From assembly GCF_001625305.1 (NCBI RefSeq), contig NW_017802381.1, positions 1,186,365 to 1,250,364 of the forward strand: a DNA stretch of 64,000 nt, written 5' to 3'. Under the pieces are notes generated by a model. That model made no database searches, had not been told where the DNA came from, and worked only from the letters and a program-made list of their open reading frames with translations. Both the position numbers and the translations under genes were made by a program. Shown here piece by piece: positions 1 through 12,299 of the stretch. This DNA is from Branchiostoma belcheri. Taxonomy: Eukaryota > Chordata > Leptocardii > Amphioxiformes > Branchiostomatidae. How positions within the stretch are numbered: the first letter of the stretch is position 1; every line of letters starts with the position of its first letter.

Positions 1-712
1 GTAGGTGCCAAATGCTGGGCTGCTGGTGTTCGTAAGACACTAGAGGAAAGCGGTTTTGCCTATGTTTGGCATTCGTCCTTGTCTTCTACCTTCAATTTGC
101 CCCAAATTATATCTTCCATCAACCAACGTCTTAAGGACATGTATCTCCAATCTTTTTATATCAGAAATGACGGAACAACAACAAATACGGACATACAGAT
201 TATTAAAAATACTTACCACGAGGAAAATTATTTGAAAATTACAAACATTCGACACAGAACAGCCTTCACAAAACTCCGGATAAGTTCACACAAACTCCAC
301 ATAGAAAAAGGCAGACACAACCGCATTCCTCTAGAGCAAAGGATTTGCCAATTTTGCGATTTAAATAAGATTGAGGATGAGTATCATTTCGTAGTCAATT
401 GTACGTTATATAGTAATGAGAGAGATTTCCTATATTCTTATATAATAGATAAGTTCCCCAGCTTTGCACATTTAAATCAATCAGAAAAATTCCTATTTCT
501 TATGAAACTTGACAAACCATGTATCACTAATTCTATATGCTCGTACATCTATAACTGTGTCAAGAAGCGAGAAGAAGTCGAACAATGTAAATAGTAGAGC
601 ACATTAGTATGTATAGTTTAGGTATCATTGCTGTATCCATTTCCTTGTCTATCCATGACCTGTACTTAGCTTGTTAGAGCACAAACGTACAATAAAGGTC
701 TTTCATTCATTA
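1..712 (+). mobile_element. non-LTR retrotransposon (LINE) ORF2 C-terminus plus 3' UTR, 5' end outside window
   Basis: Frame 1 is open from the first base to a stop at 592-594. The protein has the layout typical of the extreme C-terminus of many LINE ORF2 proteins: a W..GVRKTLEESGF segment, a KLRISSHKLHIEKGR segment, then a zinc-knuckle-like RICQFCDLNKIEDEYHF followed by a Cys in VVNCTLY. After the stop comes a short 3' UTR ending in an AATAAA-type signal near 692 and a CATTCATT-like tail. Related C-termini occur at about 24995-25240, 34576-34990 (minus strand) and 43374-43735. Clade not assigned. The reading frame is intact here, so this copy may be fairly young. Confidence 0.8.
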
Positions 713-900
713 AAAGACGTGCTATGTTTAGATACATGTAGATGGGACTTTTCAGGAATCTTGATTTTAGTGTGTGCATTTCTACAATAGCACAATACAA
801 GTGTGTGCCCATAAAGTCTACTATAATAAGTTTTATGAAAAGCATATTTCATTGACCTGCAGGCCAGCATGGCTGCTGCAAGCCTGTCTAGTGGAATGGT

Positions 901-1091
901 GGGAGGCCGCCGCCCTTCATCCGTACCTGGGACGGGAGGCCGCCGCCCTTCAACCGTGTCTGGGACGGGAGGCCGCCGCCCTTCAACCGTGTCTGGGACG
1001 GGAGGCCGCCGCCCTTCAACCGTGTCTTGGACGGGAGGCCGCCGCCCTTCATCCGTACCTGGGACGGGAGGCCGCTGCCCTTCAACTGCCT
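901..1091. repeat. GC-rich 33-bp minisatellite, about six units
   Basis: The core GGGAGGCCGCCGCCC recurs at 901, 934, 967, 1000, 1033 and 1066, exactly 33 bp apart. Three central units are nearly identical and the outer ones vary (CATCCGTACCT versus CAACCGTGTCT). Because 33 is a multiple of three and the unit lacks stops, 11-residue peptide repeats (for example GTGGRRPSTVS) are open in several frames on both strands. I see no splice or start context that makes it a gene. Confidence 0.9.
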
Positions 1092-1096
1092 TTCAT

Positions 1097-2505
1097 ATCG
1101 ATTCCGCAAGATGGCGTACATCAATTGCAGAGGATGAGTACGGTTGGTAGCTTTTCTATCATCCATTACTTTTTTTTTGTGAAGTTTGACTGAGGAAACA
1201 TCGTTTTTACCAGGAGCATGCATACGTATGAAGATGCCAGAGTCAGGTTTAATCCACGACAAGTCTGCGGAATAGAAGTGCCGGTCTCCTAACAAATGAA
1301 CATGTCGATCTCCCGTATCACACGTTTATGATAGAGACGTCTCGTCAAAAGGATCGCTTCCACTCGTCTCTGTGCGTCATGGGTATGTCACAATTAGCTT
1401 CTGACTCTAGTACACCGGTAATACCTTCATGTCGAATGGGAACCCCCCCCCCTTTACAACCCTTGCCATTACATTGTGTATGAGTCACGAGCGTTTCTGA
1501 CGACCAGTTTCATCTCTATCGTTATTTCCAGCACGGTTTCAGGAGAATTTGGCGTATCCTGGTATGACCAGCGGGCTGGCTAACTGACAGTTCTTAGATT
1601 CGCCCGGCCGTACCACACATTAGAACAACAGGTCACCGTTCTTGTTGTATCTGTCGTGAGCGAAATAATGTCATCTGTATCTCACTGTACCTACCCCCTG
1701 TCTCCTACAATTGCCTTTTACCAGATACGTTCTAAATTTGATTTAATCGGGGAGATGATAGCATGTCTTTTCAGTGCATAGTGTAGAATTTCTGGATCCC
1801 AATCTCAACTGTCGGTATTTTAACCTATCGTGATGGTCTACACAACAAGTGAAAAGAACGTTCCTTCGAAGCATTTGGATGAATATTTAATAAATGATTG
1901 ACGACTTTTTATTACCTCCTTGCTATTCTTGATTTTGGATTTGTTCTGACATCTTTCAGTCTCTATTTCAATCAATATTTTCCGTGCGCAGCGGTATGAA
2001 CACAGTGATGAAAGTACCATGACCCGGTGACAGGGACAGGCGCACTTCCCTCCTTCATAATCACGTCCCTTTGGAGACCGACCCGGGTCAACCAATTTGC
2101 CTGAAACGACAATTTTCTGTTCCACATGTACAAAGCTTCGCACATTGTTGTCTGGATCAGACGAGAAATTTGATATCTTAATTTCCTAGTTCGACCGGTT
2201 ATTCTAACCTGAGACAAATAATATTTTCCGAGGAACGGATTACTAAAGCTATTGTGCAACGCCGACACTGTGTTAGACGGCTTAGCAGAAAAAGATCCTG
2301 TTTCTAGTTAAAATCTATGGGAATAGACTGTTGCATTTCAGTCTTGCTAATTGGACTCTAGGTCTTTGCTTATAATGTTTAAAGTCAAATTTGTACAACA
2401 ACATAGACGAAAATTGGTTTCAGAAACATTGTACTTATCGTTGGGATTTCAGTAACGTTATGTCTAGCTTCCAATCATTCTTGAGAAATCGGCATAATTA
2501 TTGAC
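1097..2505. other. unrecognised non-coding stretch
   Basis: No coding exon, RNA or repeat family recognised on either strand. It contains a short C-run near 1443. Open frames here are short and have no family resemblance. Confidence 0.4.
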
Positions 2506-2510
2506 TTAAT

Positions 2511-2745
2511 CCTCTTCGCCCGTGCTAGAGCACAGGGCTTCAGAGAACGTTCTCCACCTCCCTCGGTCCCTTGCGATCGTCTTAACCTCGTGCCACGAGG
2601 TGTTGGCTGCTGTTAGGTCCTTCCTGACACCCCTCCTCCGGGACAGCCGCGGTCTGCCCCTCTTCCTTGTCCCTTGGGGATTCCAGTCAAAGGCAGTTCT
2701 AGTGATGGATTCTGGGGGTTTTCCTAGCGTATGTCCTATCCATCT
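2511..2745 (-). mobile_element. LINE ORF2 C-terminal fragment
   Basis: On the minus strand the sequence reads through a classic LINE C-terminus: W.GHTLGKPPESITRTAFDW, then NPQGTRKRGRPRLSRRRGVR, then DLTAANTSWHEVK, DRGRWR and a terminal GEED followed by a stop at about 2511. The WNPQG...KRGRPR...SW...DR..WR...ALC pattern is widely seen at the end of metazoan LINE proteins. Truncated at its 5' end; no intact element. Confidence 0.75.
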
Positions 2746-2849
2746 CCATAATTATAACGGTACACAATTAATTTGTGCGATAAGCGATGAAAGAAGACCG
2801 TATTTTTTTCATTTTGTTTACTGCCGAATTTCTTGACAGGCCAGGTTAT

Positions 2850-3200
2850 CGCTTTGGTTGGTTGTAACAGTTACATGTAGACCTTGACACCGCTGTAAGT
2901 AAGACTATTCCCTTCATTGTTGTTCTGATGTACGATAGACGCATGTGTACATATGGCAGCGAGGGCGTTCCTACAATATGTAGGACATCGACTTATCTGC
3001 TTTGAAACTAACAAGTTACATCTTCATTGTTAGAGTGACGCCGCTAAAGCAGGGCATGTGCCAATATTACATTTGCTTCACAGTTTAAATTTCCACCTGT
3101 AAAGTTCCACCCTGAGCGCAACCAAACAGGAGGCTTATTCTGAAATCGAGGCTGGAGTAATTAAGGTATCCAGGCTACTGCCACAATCCCACAAGACTGT
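2850..3200. other. unrecognised spacer
   Basis: Nothing recognised between the LINE fragment and the TIR element that starts near 3206. Confidence 0.3.
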
Positions 3201-3347
3201 GTTAAGCGTCGGTCACAACGCGCCGTACGTGCTTCTGCGTGCTGTCTACGTGCAGAAACGTGGGCAAACGCAGGGCATCCGTGCGTGGTGAGTACTGCCT
3301 CCGTACGGAATCCTACGGATTTGGGAGCATGCAGACACGCCGTAGAA

Positions 3348-4003
3348 CCTTAAAGTCACTCTATGTAGTTTTTTGACAATACAAAAAGTATATTTCTTAT
3401 TCTTTTCTTTACATAGTACATTGGCTTAACCCATTAGTATTCCAAAATTATACTCCACAGCAAAAAATACAACATCCTTGCTCCTTAGAAGCTTAGAAAA
3501 CTGTGAATGATCTTCTATTCAACCTCTGGCCAAACCACACATATGGTATTGTCCACTCCCAGTGGTTTGACCTACATCCCAGTGGGGTGTCAGTTGATAG
3601 CTTACCAGTTTCTGAAATACCTAATCGTTTACCAGATTTTTTATCTCTTTTGAGGGGATAATGACCACAGTTTATNCCTTAAAGTCACTCTATGTAGTTT
3701 TTGACAATACAAAAGTATATTTCTTATTCTTTTCTTTACATAGTACATTGGCTTAACCCATTAGTATTCCAAAATTATACTCCACAGACAAAAAATACAA
3801 CATCCTTGCTCCTTAGAAGCTTAGAAAACTGTGAATGATCTTCTATTCAACCTCTGGCCAAACCACACATATGGTATTGTCCACTCCCAGTGGTTTGACC
3901 TACATCCCAGTGGGGTGTCAGTTGATAGCTTACCAGTTTCTGAAATACCTAATCGTTTACCAGATTTTTTATCTCTTTTGAGGGGATAATGACCACAGTT
4001 TAT
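3348..4003. repeat. local tandem duplication around a single N (likely assembly artefact)
   Basis: Bases 3348-3675 and 3677-4003 are near-identical (about 327 bp), differing by a few single-base indels in A/T runs, and are separated by one N at 3676. The second copy continues into unique sequence exactly where the first stops. This is what two overlapping contig ends or two alleles look like when a scaffolder failed to merge them. Confidence 0.8.
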
Positions 4004-4358
4004 TCATGCCCAACAAAATACTCTAAGTTGATAATTATATTCCACCTCATGTGAAAGATATGAGTTTTTTCTAAGGAGGGTATATCTTGTGACATCTGCC
4101 CCTGTCTATCAAGCCTGGCATGCCCGGGCCAATTAGCCACCCTAGGGGGCAACCCCTGTCTGTTGTTGTTGTTGTCCTCAGAGCAAACCGGTGGCACCGG
4201 GAACTGAAGAAGGACTGTTTGAACGGACAAAATATACGAAAAAAATGTGAAATAATGACACAAATGTGTTGAAAAGTGATAGTAACTGCTAATAACACCG
4301 AAATTTAGTATAATTAGAATATTTCAATTTTTTGCGCAAAAAACTACATAGAGTGCCT
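3354..4358. mobile_element. TTAA-target MITE nested in the CGTACG-rich element
   Basis: Flanked by TTAA at 3350-3353 and 4359-4362. The ends are inverted: AGTCACTCTATGTAG on the left, and the reverse complement of the right end reads AGGCACTCTATGTAG. The uninterrupted paralogue has CCTTAAAGTTCTAC at the same place (about 7230-7243), so the empty site with a single TTAA is visible. TTAA duplications are characteristic of piggyBac and Kolobok superfamilies; which applies here is not decided. True length is about 0.68 kb once the duplication around the N is collapsed. Confidence 0.75.
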
Positions 4359-4744
4359 TTAAGTGCATGTAAAACTTTTTCTGCGTGCGGTCTACGGATT
4401 CACCACCTGTGCGTGCGAGTACGGGCGACGCGCGTGCCCCGTACGTACCGTACGAAAGACGCACGTGTGAGTACGGCCTTACGGTAAAGTTGCAATCGCA
4501 CAGAGATCGTACGTTGTAAGCACGTACAACTGACTTACCACTTGCGCAACGACAATGCACGCAACCGCTCACGGCCAGACGTGGCGTGCAGACCACACTC
4601 TTACACCTTGCGCAACCGTGCGAGTGACGTGCGTCGACGCCACTCCTTCCCCACGTTTTCAGAAAAAACGTATCAGACGTAGCCTCCCAAAAAACGTACG
4701 GACAAAACGCACGTACGGCGGGTTGTGACCGAGGCTTTAAGTCT

Positions 4745-6860
4745 TTATTTTTGTTTTATCTAACAATAGTCGGGGATTCTAGAGAATGGCAAACATTCAG
4801 GATTGTTTTCAAAACACCGATCTACCTCTCAGCAAAATAAACTTGATTGAGGTTAGTGTAAGTGTACCACACTGTATGTGTGCTTTATAAACAATTGGAT
4901 ATTTACGTTCGTTGGTCCGTAACTGTCAGTCTCCAGTCTCTTTCATTCTAAAAATAAATCCCAACTCGAGAGTACAAGGATGCATTGTAACGTGTTAATG
5001 AGAAGGTCCTGCCTCTATATCCTGTGTTCCACTAAAAGTCAGACAACTGTGACGGACAAGTCAAGGCGTACTGACTCCCCGCCCCAGGCTGTACCACAGC
5101 AGAAACTGTAGTTTTAACATCATTAAATACCAAACGTACTCTCATATAAGTTACTGTAAACCTACACGTTTTAACGTAGAAACATATTAACTGCACGCAT
5201 GGTGGACAGTTATAGTTTTGTAAATGCCAAACGAATGTAGTAATAATACTTGAGCTCCCCAAATTGGTAATGTTCTAACCCTTGTTCAAGTCCACATAGA
5301 CAGTCCAACAGATGATTTAGTGTAAGTGACTGAACTTTACAAGAGGAGTATATAACAGTTCTATCTCGGACAGGTGAGTCTAGTGGCACATAACCAGCTG
5401 ACTTTGAGCAATGTTGCCATTCTGTTGAATCCGGGCCCTTGTATTTCTCTATGTTGTTCACCAATACGTTTGTAAACTTGTTACAGAGTAACCCAGTTCT
5501 ACCTGACCTTTCTTGGTGTGGTGATGACATTTTTATCTATTTTCATGCGTCGCCAGTTCAAGAATATAGTTGCCATAGTTTGATTTCAAAAGTTCAACGC
5601 GTCAAATTGATCGTTTTGCGGACACATTCATCTGTTTGTCAAGAACGCCTTTATCGTCTTAACGTTTTGTCTCCGGAGCGTCGAATCCTTCTCTTCGTGG
5701 CAAAAACTCCCTCGGCAGCAAATCGTCCCTTGCGGCGGCATATTACTCGCGTCGCTCAGAGAAAAAATAACGCCGACGTCCAACAAGACTGCGAAGGAGG
5801 CTATAATGGGCAGGGTATTTGTAAATGTCAAAACATGTGATACGTTTTGACGAACTGGCAAATAATGATATAGGCGAATGTTGCAAGCTCAGGAGTCCCC
5901 GGCGTATTAGCTTGAGGCCCGACGTTGAAATGCCCTTTGTTGAGGAGACAAAGTGACAGACGAAAGATGATAACCAGAGATCCTCACCAGAAAAGCACAG
6001 ACAATATCAGCACTGACAAGACTTAAGGCCTCTCTGGAAAGACTAGAATATCAAGCTCGGCTCCAAAATCAGACGGAGCACCATTGGGACTAGAAACAGT
6101 CCAGGGAAGGAAGAAAGAGGAGTAGGCAGCGGACACGATGAGAGAATAATGTCACAGAATAGACCCTAAACTCAGACGTTAAGAGCAGAAAACTGGTTGG
6201 TTGTTTGATCGTCTGTGGTCATCCAAATAACCGGACTAGAGATAGATGAGATGAGACGAAAGTTCGTGTTAGAAAACGCGTGTATATATATTTTGTCATC
6301 CCCACAGCCAGCTGGGTGCACCACAACATTCATCGAAGGCGACGCAACGTACTGAACTGGTGACGGTAGGCGGATACTACAATGTGCCTGTAAAATTGCT
6401 ATTTGTGGTTTCTCTGTTGCTGCACCAGGTTTATTATGTATGGTACCATACGTGCTTCCTTTGGTCAACAACAAGCAAAGACTGGTGGTGGACATGACAG
6501 ATGACGTGGGTAGTACAAATGTATCAGCCGTCGTAGGATGATAGTGGCATGGCCTTGAAGTTTTATCAAGCAGCAAGTCTGCAAATTGTCAAATCCCTGT
6601 GTATCAGGGAACTCACCTCGCCCACACGACCACCTATGCATCATTCGTGGTGCGTCCCTGAATATTTCCCCTGAACAACACAGGATCTCCGCACGGCTAG
6701 TTCCACAGAACGCGATGTTTGTGGTCATGGGTACGGCAAAGTACAAACAACACCTGCCTGCTCTACTGACAACATGGTTTCAGCTGTTGATCTAGTGATT
6801 GTACCGTCAAGCCATCACTGCTGAGGGGGGGGTCTCTCGTTACGATATCGCCCCGCCTTT
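4745..6860. other. unrecognised stretch between two related TIR elements
   Basis: No exon, RNA gene or repeat family recognised. Several frames of 70-130 codons occur on both strands but have no family resemblance and overlap each other. Confidence 0.35.
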
Positions 6861-6862
6861 TA

Positions 6863-7385
6863 AGCCTCGGTCACAACCCACCGTACGTGCGTTTTGTCCG
6901 TACGTTTTTTGGGAGGCCACGTCTGATACGTTTTTTCTGAAAACGTGGGGAAGGAGTGGCGTCGACGCACGTCACTCGCACGGTTTCGCAGGGTGTAAGA
7001 GTGTGGCCTGCACGCCACGTCTGGCCGTGAGCGGTTGCGTGCATCGAACGTTGCGCAAGTGTTGAGTTGTACGTGCTTACAACGTACGATCTCTGTGCGA
7101 TTGCAACTTTACCGTAAGGAGGCCGTACTCACACGTGCTTCTTACGTACGGTACGTACGGGGCACGCGCGTCGCCCGTACTCGCACGCACGGGTGGTGAA
7201 TCCGTAGACAGCACGCAGAAAAAGTTTTACATGCCCTTAAAGTTCTACGGCGTGTCTGCGTGCTCCCAAAACCGTAGGATTCCGTACGGAGGCGGTACTC
7301 ACCACGCACGGATGCCCTACGTTTGCCCACGTTTTTGCACGTAGACAGCACGCAGAAGCACGTACGGCGAGTTGTGACCGAAGCT
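6863..7385. mobile_element. CGTACG-rich TIR DNA element (copy 2), uninterrupted
   Basis: 523 bp with inverted ends AGCCTCGGTCACAAC and AGCTTCGGTCACAAC. The interior is colinear, in reverse orientation, with the outer parts of 3206-4736 and is full of CGTACG motifs. No target duplication is obvious. No coding capacity; short frames inside are incidental. Confidence 0.75.
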
Positions 7386-7487
7386 ATACATAATGAACAT
7401 GAGAAGTCCTGAAAATGCTTTTTGATTGTTCCCAGTTTCGACTTGGTAACCTGAATGTATCAATTCATACATATACTGTGTAATGAG

Positions 7488-7560
7488 TTCCACGGTTTCA
7501 TATCTTCGCCAAATAATGTTGATATTTTTCAAACACTCTGGGTATTTAACGGATTGAATG
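7488..7560 (-). repeat. 3'-end fragment of the tagged terminal superfamily (CTTCGCCAA tag)
   Basis: TTTCATATCTTCGCCAAATA is the reverse complement of the TTTGGCGAAGGTATGAGAT end seen in the complete copies at 18480-19400 and 45678-46586. Only the end is clear. Confidence 0.45.
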
Positions 7561-7723
7561 ACTGAATTACGACTGACGAATTATTTTCTCATTGGTCATG
7601 TAAATAAGATCATCATTTAAAGATATACATCAGTTTATCATGTTCTCCACACAAACAGGAGGTAGCCAATTAATGAAATCTTATTTAAACAAAGAAGGCA
7701 ACTCTTTGCAAAGCATAATGATC

Positions 7724-8275
7724 TCATCCTTCCGCAGAAGGATTTTGTGTTTGGTCGATGTTTGTGGGTTCGCAGATGTAACTCGCGGTGGGCTGGACGG
7801 ATTTCTTTGGATTTCGGTGTGAGTAGGCATTGGGGTCCAGATGATGCGGATCTTTTTTTTAATTGTGTCTATGTCGAAATAAAATATTTGGACGGCTTCT
7901 GGACACCCCCGCGGATGTGGCAGTGGGTAACGTTTTATGGTGTCGGCTGTTGTGCAAGGGTCTGCCGAAATCTGTCGGGTTCTTCCATTTTTGAGGTTGG
8001 TTGAAATGGGGGTGCGTGCGAATGGGCCACTCACCTGTTTGTTACACATCTGATTAACATTTACCGGACGCCAGATGGCACTGTGGACTATACCACATTT
8101 CTTTCAAGGGAGGTTGTTCTGAATTGTGTATTATGGTTGATTGTGACATCCCATCTTTTTTCTTATAGCGTTACTGTTAGATGATACAATATCTTAAATT
8201 CACAGCGATCATTGTGTTCATCATGCGTCATATACTTCCCGGAGGTTTGGAATCTCAGATTTCTTGTTTACATCT
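7724..8275 (+). mobile_element. interspersed repeat, CCGGGAA-tag subfamily (copy 1)
   Basis: Colinear with 22918-23635: shared blocks include GGGGTCCAGATGATGCGGAT, a GAAATAAAAT block, a GGACACCCC block, CTATACCACA, and the end GGAGGTTTGGAATCTCAGAT then TTCTTGTTT. The end resembles the GGAGGTATGAGATC...TCTAG ends of the other subfamilies. The 5' end is degraded. Non-coding. Confidence 0.6.
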
Positions 8276-8329
8276 GTCAATGTTTCCCTTGTTCGTAGTT
8301 ACATTTGTCATGTTTGAGAAATATACTAG

Positions 8330-8830
8330 CAATCAACTATATTCAAACTAGAACTGCGAATTACTTTCTGATTTTATTCATATTACCTTATGATTTGCAA
8401 TATTATCATCAAATTATGCCAAGTATCAGTTAGGCTAACTACATACCAAAAACATTCAAGTTATCCTCTTTCGATCGATTCGAAAATTTTACCAACCCCT
8501 TCCCCAACAAGCTCCTAGGGAGCTCAAACTTATGTGACTTCTTGCCGAGCACAAGAGCGATCTTCCACACAAAAACCGTGACTACATACATACAGATGAT
8601 GTCAAAGAGCCACAGCAGTACCATAACAAACCGCTAGGCGAGGGGGGCAACAGCTAACCATTTTCATGTCCAAATACCACATATCAAGACAATCTATCTA
8701 AGCCTTCTTGAGTTATCGTGTTGACAGATACACAGGCACAAACAAACACACACGCACACACTCGCACATACACGGCCATACACACAAACAGGAACGCCAA
8801 AGAAAACATGAAAACCGTATTGCCAGATAG
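8330..8830 (-). repeat. diverged copy of the tagged superfamily
   Basis: Minus-orientation relative of 17177-18102: it retains the ACATACCAAAAA, GAGCTCAAACTTATGTGACTTCTT, AGTACCATAACAAACCGCTAG and ATCAAGACAAT...CCTTCTTGAGTTATCGTGTTGACAG-type blocks in order, followed by a decayed AC-rich microsatellite at about 8735-8790. Both ends are eroded. Confidence 0.6.
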
Positions 8831-8839
8831 GAAGGTAAT

Positions 8840-10320
8840 CATATGCCCAAACAGCTACTACAATGTATTATGACAGACTTTAAAGATCGGTTGGTGACAC
8901 TGATATTAGCCTTCACAGTTGGCTTCGTAACCGTCTGGAAAAAGGAGGGGGCTCGCTGTGTGCTGTTTCCGGTGGATTCAGGTTAATTTACTTAGTTGGC
9001 TCATTCTATTTGGCGTCTGGTATAACCAACTTGTCCTCTTCACGTCCGAACGTGGATGTGTTAGATCGCCTAATCAGCCCGCTCACACCTTGTGCCTGGT
9101 TTACGAGGCTTCTCTCTGCAACATGACACAGTTGAAAACAGCGGACAGGAACACTCGCTCATCCACTAAACCAGAAACGAATGGACAGGGTACAGTTGTT
9201 TAGAAAACAAGTCCTGGTACATTTGGCCTGTAGGCCTCCCGCGGGTCACCGGCATTCATTGTCGTGCCGAATTATCACTGGTCTATAAATAACTAACGCA
9301 ATGCACCTGTGTTAGTCACGTGAGCAGGTCTAATGTCAGAAGTCATCCGAATACACAGAAGGTCGTCGCTGCCATCTTGTATTGTTGTTTTTGTTTGTCT
9401 TAAGCTTGTTTAATTCTTTGTTTGGCAACCAGGAGAGAGATGGAGATACACAGATAACCCTTACATAATCTGACGCCTTAAGTTATCAGCATCGCAATTT
9501 CTAGAAATAGGGCATGAGGCCGCCTGGAGACACGGCGTAGTTATTGTAACGACACTTGATGCCCCATTGTGTGCGACAAGCCAACAGGTTAGTTCTGCTC
9601 AATTAAACACCATCTTTATTGTGTTTGTGGTGTGCTCGCTCGCCCACACGATTATGGAGTGGCCCACTTACCTGTCAAACGAGTTAGGTTTTTCTACACA
9701 TCTGTTGTGGTTGTTTCAAACCTACTGATACAGGTGCTTTTCGGTTCTAGAGATATATCTCATTCATTATGTCTAACTATAAGCTAAACTAGGATCCTGA
9801 GGATCATAACAGTTGGATCATTCTCTGGGGTGTTCTTTGTATGTCACATGCATGAAAGCACATACACACAATTTTCAGCCATCATTGATTGAATGTGCAC
9901 CCACCAGTCAGGCAATACTGCCTGATGCTGCCGTGTGTAATTGTCGTACGGAACGACATTTTCCGATAATTGTTCTACTGTTTTGCCGGTTAAACGGTGT
10001 TATTACGTAACACTGAAAGAATGAAATACGACTATTCCCCAATCTCAGGCCGTTTGTCATTTTAGTTAGCATCACGCGCATACGTTATCATGTTTAGTCT
10101 AACGGTTCATCAGACAGAGCACCACCAGATAAGCCGGCATTGCCTGCAAATTTTATATTCTAAGAGATGGCTGCTCAGGTTTTATTTACACATACGGTCA
10201 CATACACATGGAACTTTGGCCGCATTTGCTATTTGCTAAGGTCGCGGGATATCAAAATTGACAGACAATCGGGCGTATTATTCATCTGAAATTTACGCTA
10301 AAAATCGGACGAGTCTGGGA
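8840..10320. other. unrecognised non-coding stretch
   Basis: No recognisable exon, RNA gene or repeat family. Confidence 0.35.
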
Positions 10321-10324
10321 AGAT

Positions 10325-10620
10325 GATAACGTTTTCACAAAACCCCTCCGCAGTTCCAGAAATTATTTCTAGGAGGCGGAAACCTATACTACTTCTTTCC
10401 AATATCATACGCTATCTGCCACCAGAAAATCAATACCACAGCATATGTAGAACAGAATCTACCGAACCAGCCATTCTGCAGCAGTACCAAGAGGAGGCAC
10501 TAGAAGTTACTAGTTACATAGACCTTGACTCGTCATCCCGAGACCTACCCATATACCAGATATCGCCACTGTCAATCAGCCAGACATGCCAACAACATAC
10601 ACACCGACCGTGAACAATAC
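10325..10620 (-). repeat. highly diverged copy of the tagged superfamily
   Basis: Order of weakly matching blocks as in the minus-oriented complete copies: CCGCAGTTCCAGAA, then TTCTGCAGCAGTACCA, then CGAGACCTACCCATATACCA and a GCCAGACA... stretch where the microsatellite would be. The 96-codon frame across it is incidental. Confidence 0.45.
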
Positions 10621-10639
10621 GTAATCACGCCAGAAAAAA

Positions 10640-12295
10640 GGAAAATACGGCATTCATGGAGATTACAATATTTCCTCCTTCCAACATTCCTACATGTCCT
10701 TCGTGCATTTTTTCAGAACTGTACAGAAATGCAGAAAGTAACCTATATGGCCGTCTCTGTCATATCATGCGTTGATGTCTTGAAATAAATCAGTCAAAGA
10801 ACGATACATCAGTTCAGCTCTCACAACTGTAACTAACCAGACGTCCTCTCATGCAACTCCAGTCGATTTACTGGAACGGCTAAGTTGGCGCTTGTGCCGA
10901 CGAATAGTCTCACGATGCATTATCGGAACAGAATAGGTTAGATTGGCGGATAAGATGCCACCTACATGTACATTGTTTGATCCACCCAAGGGTACCATGG
11001 TTGCCGGATGAACTGCTACTTTTACTGTGACAAACTCGTCCAGCAACATTTGATTGATGCTTACATGCTTGGGTCACCGAACCGCCAACTAGTATTCACT
11101 ACAAACCCCTGCCCCTCGGACAATGCTGTGGTTTAACCGGTGACAAACGGACCTCTTCAGCTGCGAGCGTCAACTGCGAGATTCCACAGGCACATTGCTT
11201 CCGTTCTTAGTCTGAGTCAGGTAAGACTATGAGTAGTGCAAGAAGCTTGTCCTGGGTGAGAATATTTCTGTCGCTATAGATGAATTAAGGCCTGACTTAC
11301 CCAGACTAAGATCTTCACCTGTCTTTATTTTCCTTTTTACTTATTAACAGCCCATCCCTGTCCGAATTCGATCTCCATTCGACAACCTAAAACAGTCGGT
11401 CTGGGCAAGAAGACACAAATCTCTTTGTTGCTGTCTAAATTATAGTCTTATGAAGAGGGTTATGTGATAGACGTGTTGGTATCCTGCAGTCTTAAAAGGA
11501 GTTTGGGCTTTGCTTGATGTCGCGTTTTAATTACCGTCGCTGGTTTCCAAACTTGTGGATTTGCTTAGGATAATTCAGTGGCAGTTCTGGCGCAACTGCA
11601 ATGCACATTGTGGTATTTTGTCCGCTTGAGTGGATGCGCTAATGTACATGTACTACTAGAACCATCCCTTGGGAGTACACCTCTATATCAGCACTGCGCA
11701 AGAAAACAATGAAACTGCCTGCGTATATCAGCCACACTATAAACATGACACCTTCGTCATCGGTACTTTGTTTTTCTGTCCCAGATAACAGTCTGGAACA
11801 AAGACACGCTCCTGCTGTGATCATTTGTTTCCCTACAAATTATACTGATGATATTTCTTAATTCAAGGGTGTGTATAAATAATGAACGACATATTCAATA
11901 TACATCCGCGCGTTTAGTATATGGTTTCCGTTTTTGTCCTTGGTGAAAACATCGACAGTATCATATAAAGATCAAATAACCGACTGCGCTGTTTCAAACG
12001 ATGAGCGGTTACAATCGATTTCGGATCATGATTGCAGACTACTCTGACACTCAGATAACCTTTGGCATTTGAAGTATTTGGAGGCAATTCACTAGGGAAT
12101 TGGCTTCAATTGGGGCGCTTGTGTGTGTCTGTGTGTGCGCGCACGTGCATGTTTGTGTTCATTCATTCATTGGGAGAGACTAGGCAGATGCCAAGGTGTA
12201 GGTCTGCCCCATCTCATCACTGTTATAGTCCCTTCATCATCATCATCATTGTAAGGATATTTAGGGCTTATTTGCATAATTGATATCTATCTATA
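10640..12295. other. unrecognised non-coding stretch
   Basis: No recognisable exon, RNA gene or repeat family. A CAT trinucleotide run lies at about 12235-12250. Confidence 0.35.
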
Positions 12296-12299
12296 TTCC

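Larger units (their letters stand above)
3206..4736. mobile_element. CGTACG-rich TIR DNA element (copy 1), interrupted by a second element
   Basis: The termini are inverted: left GCGTCGGTCACAAC, right the reverse complement of AGCCTCGGTCACAAC. The interior is unusually rich in CGTACG and TACGTACGG. TTAA flanks both sides (3202-3205 and 4737-4740), a possible target duplication. The interior matches the uninterrupted copy at 6863-7385 in inverted order, apart from the inserted block 3354-4358. No transposase reading frame, so non-autonomous. Superfamily not assigned. Confidence 0.7.

Noticed and set aside
869..1295. Overlapping repeat proteins on both strands
   Set aside because: They are all translations of the 33-bp minisatellite; no start, splice or family support.
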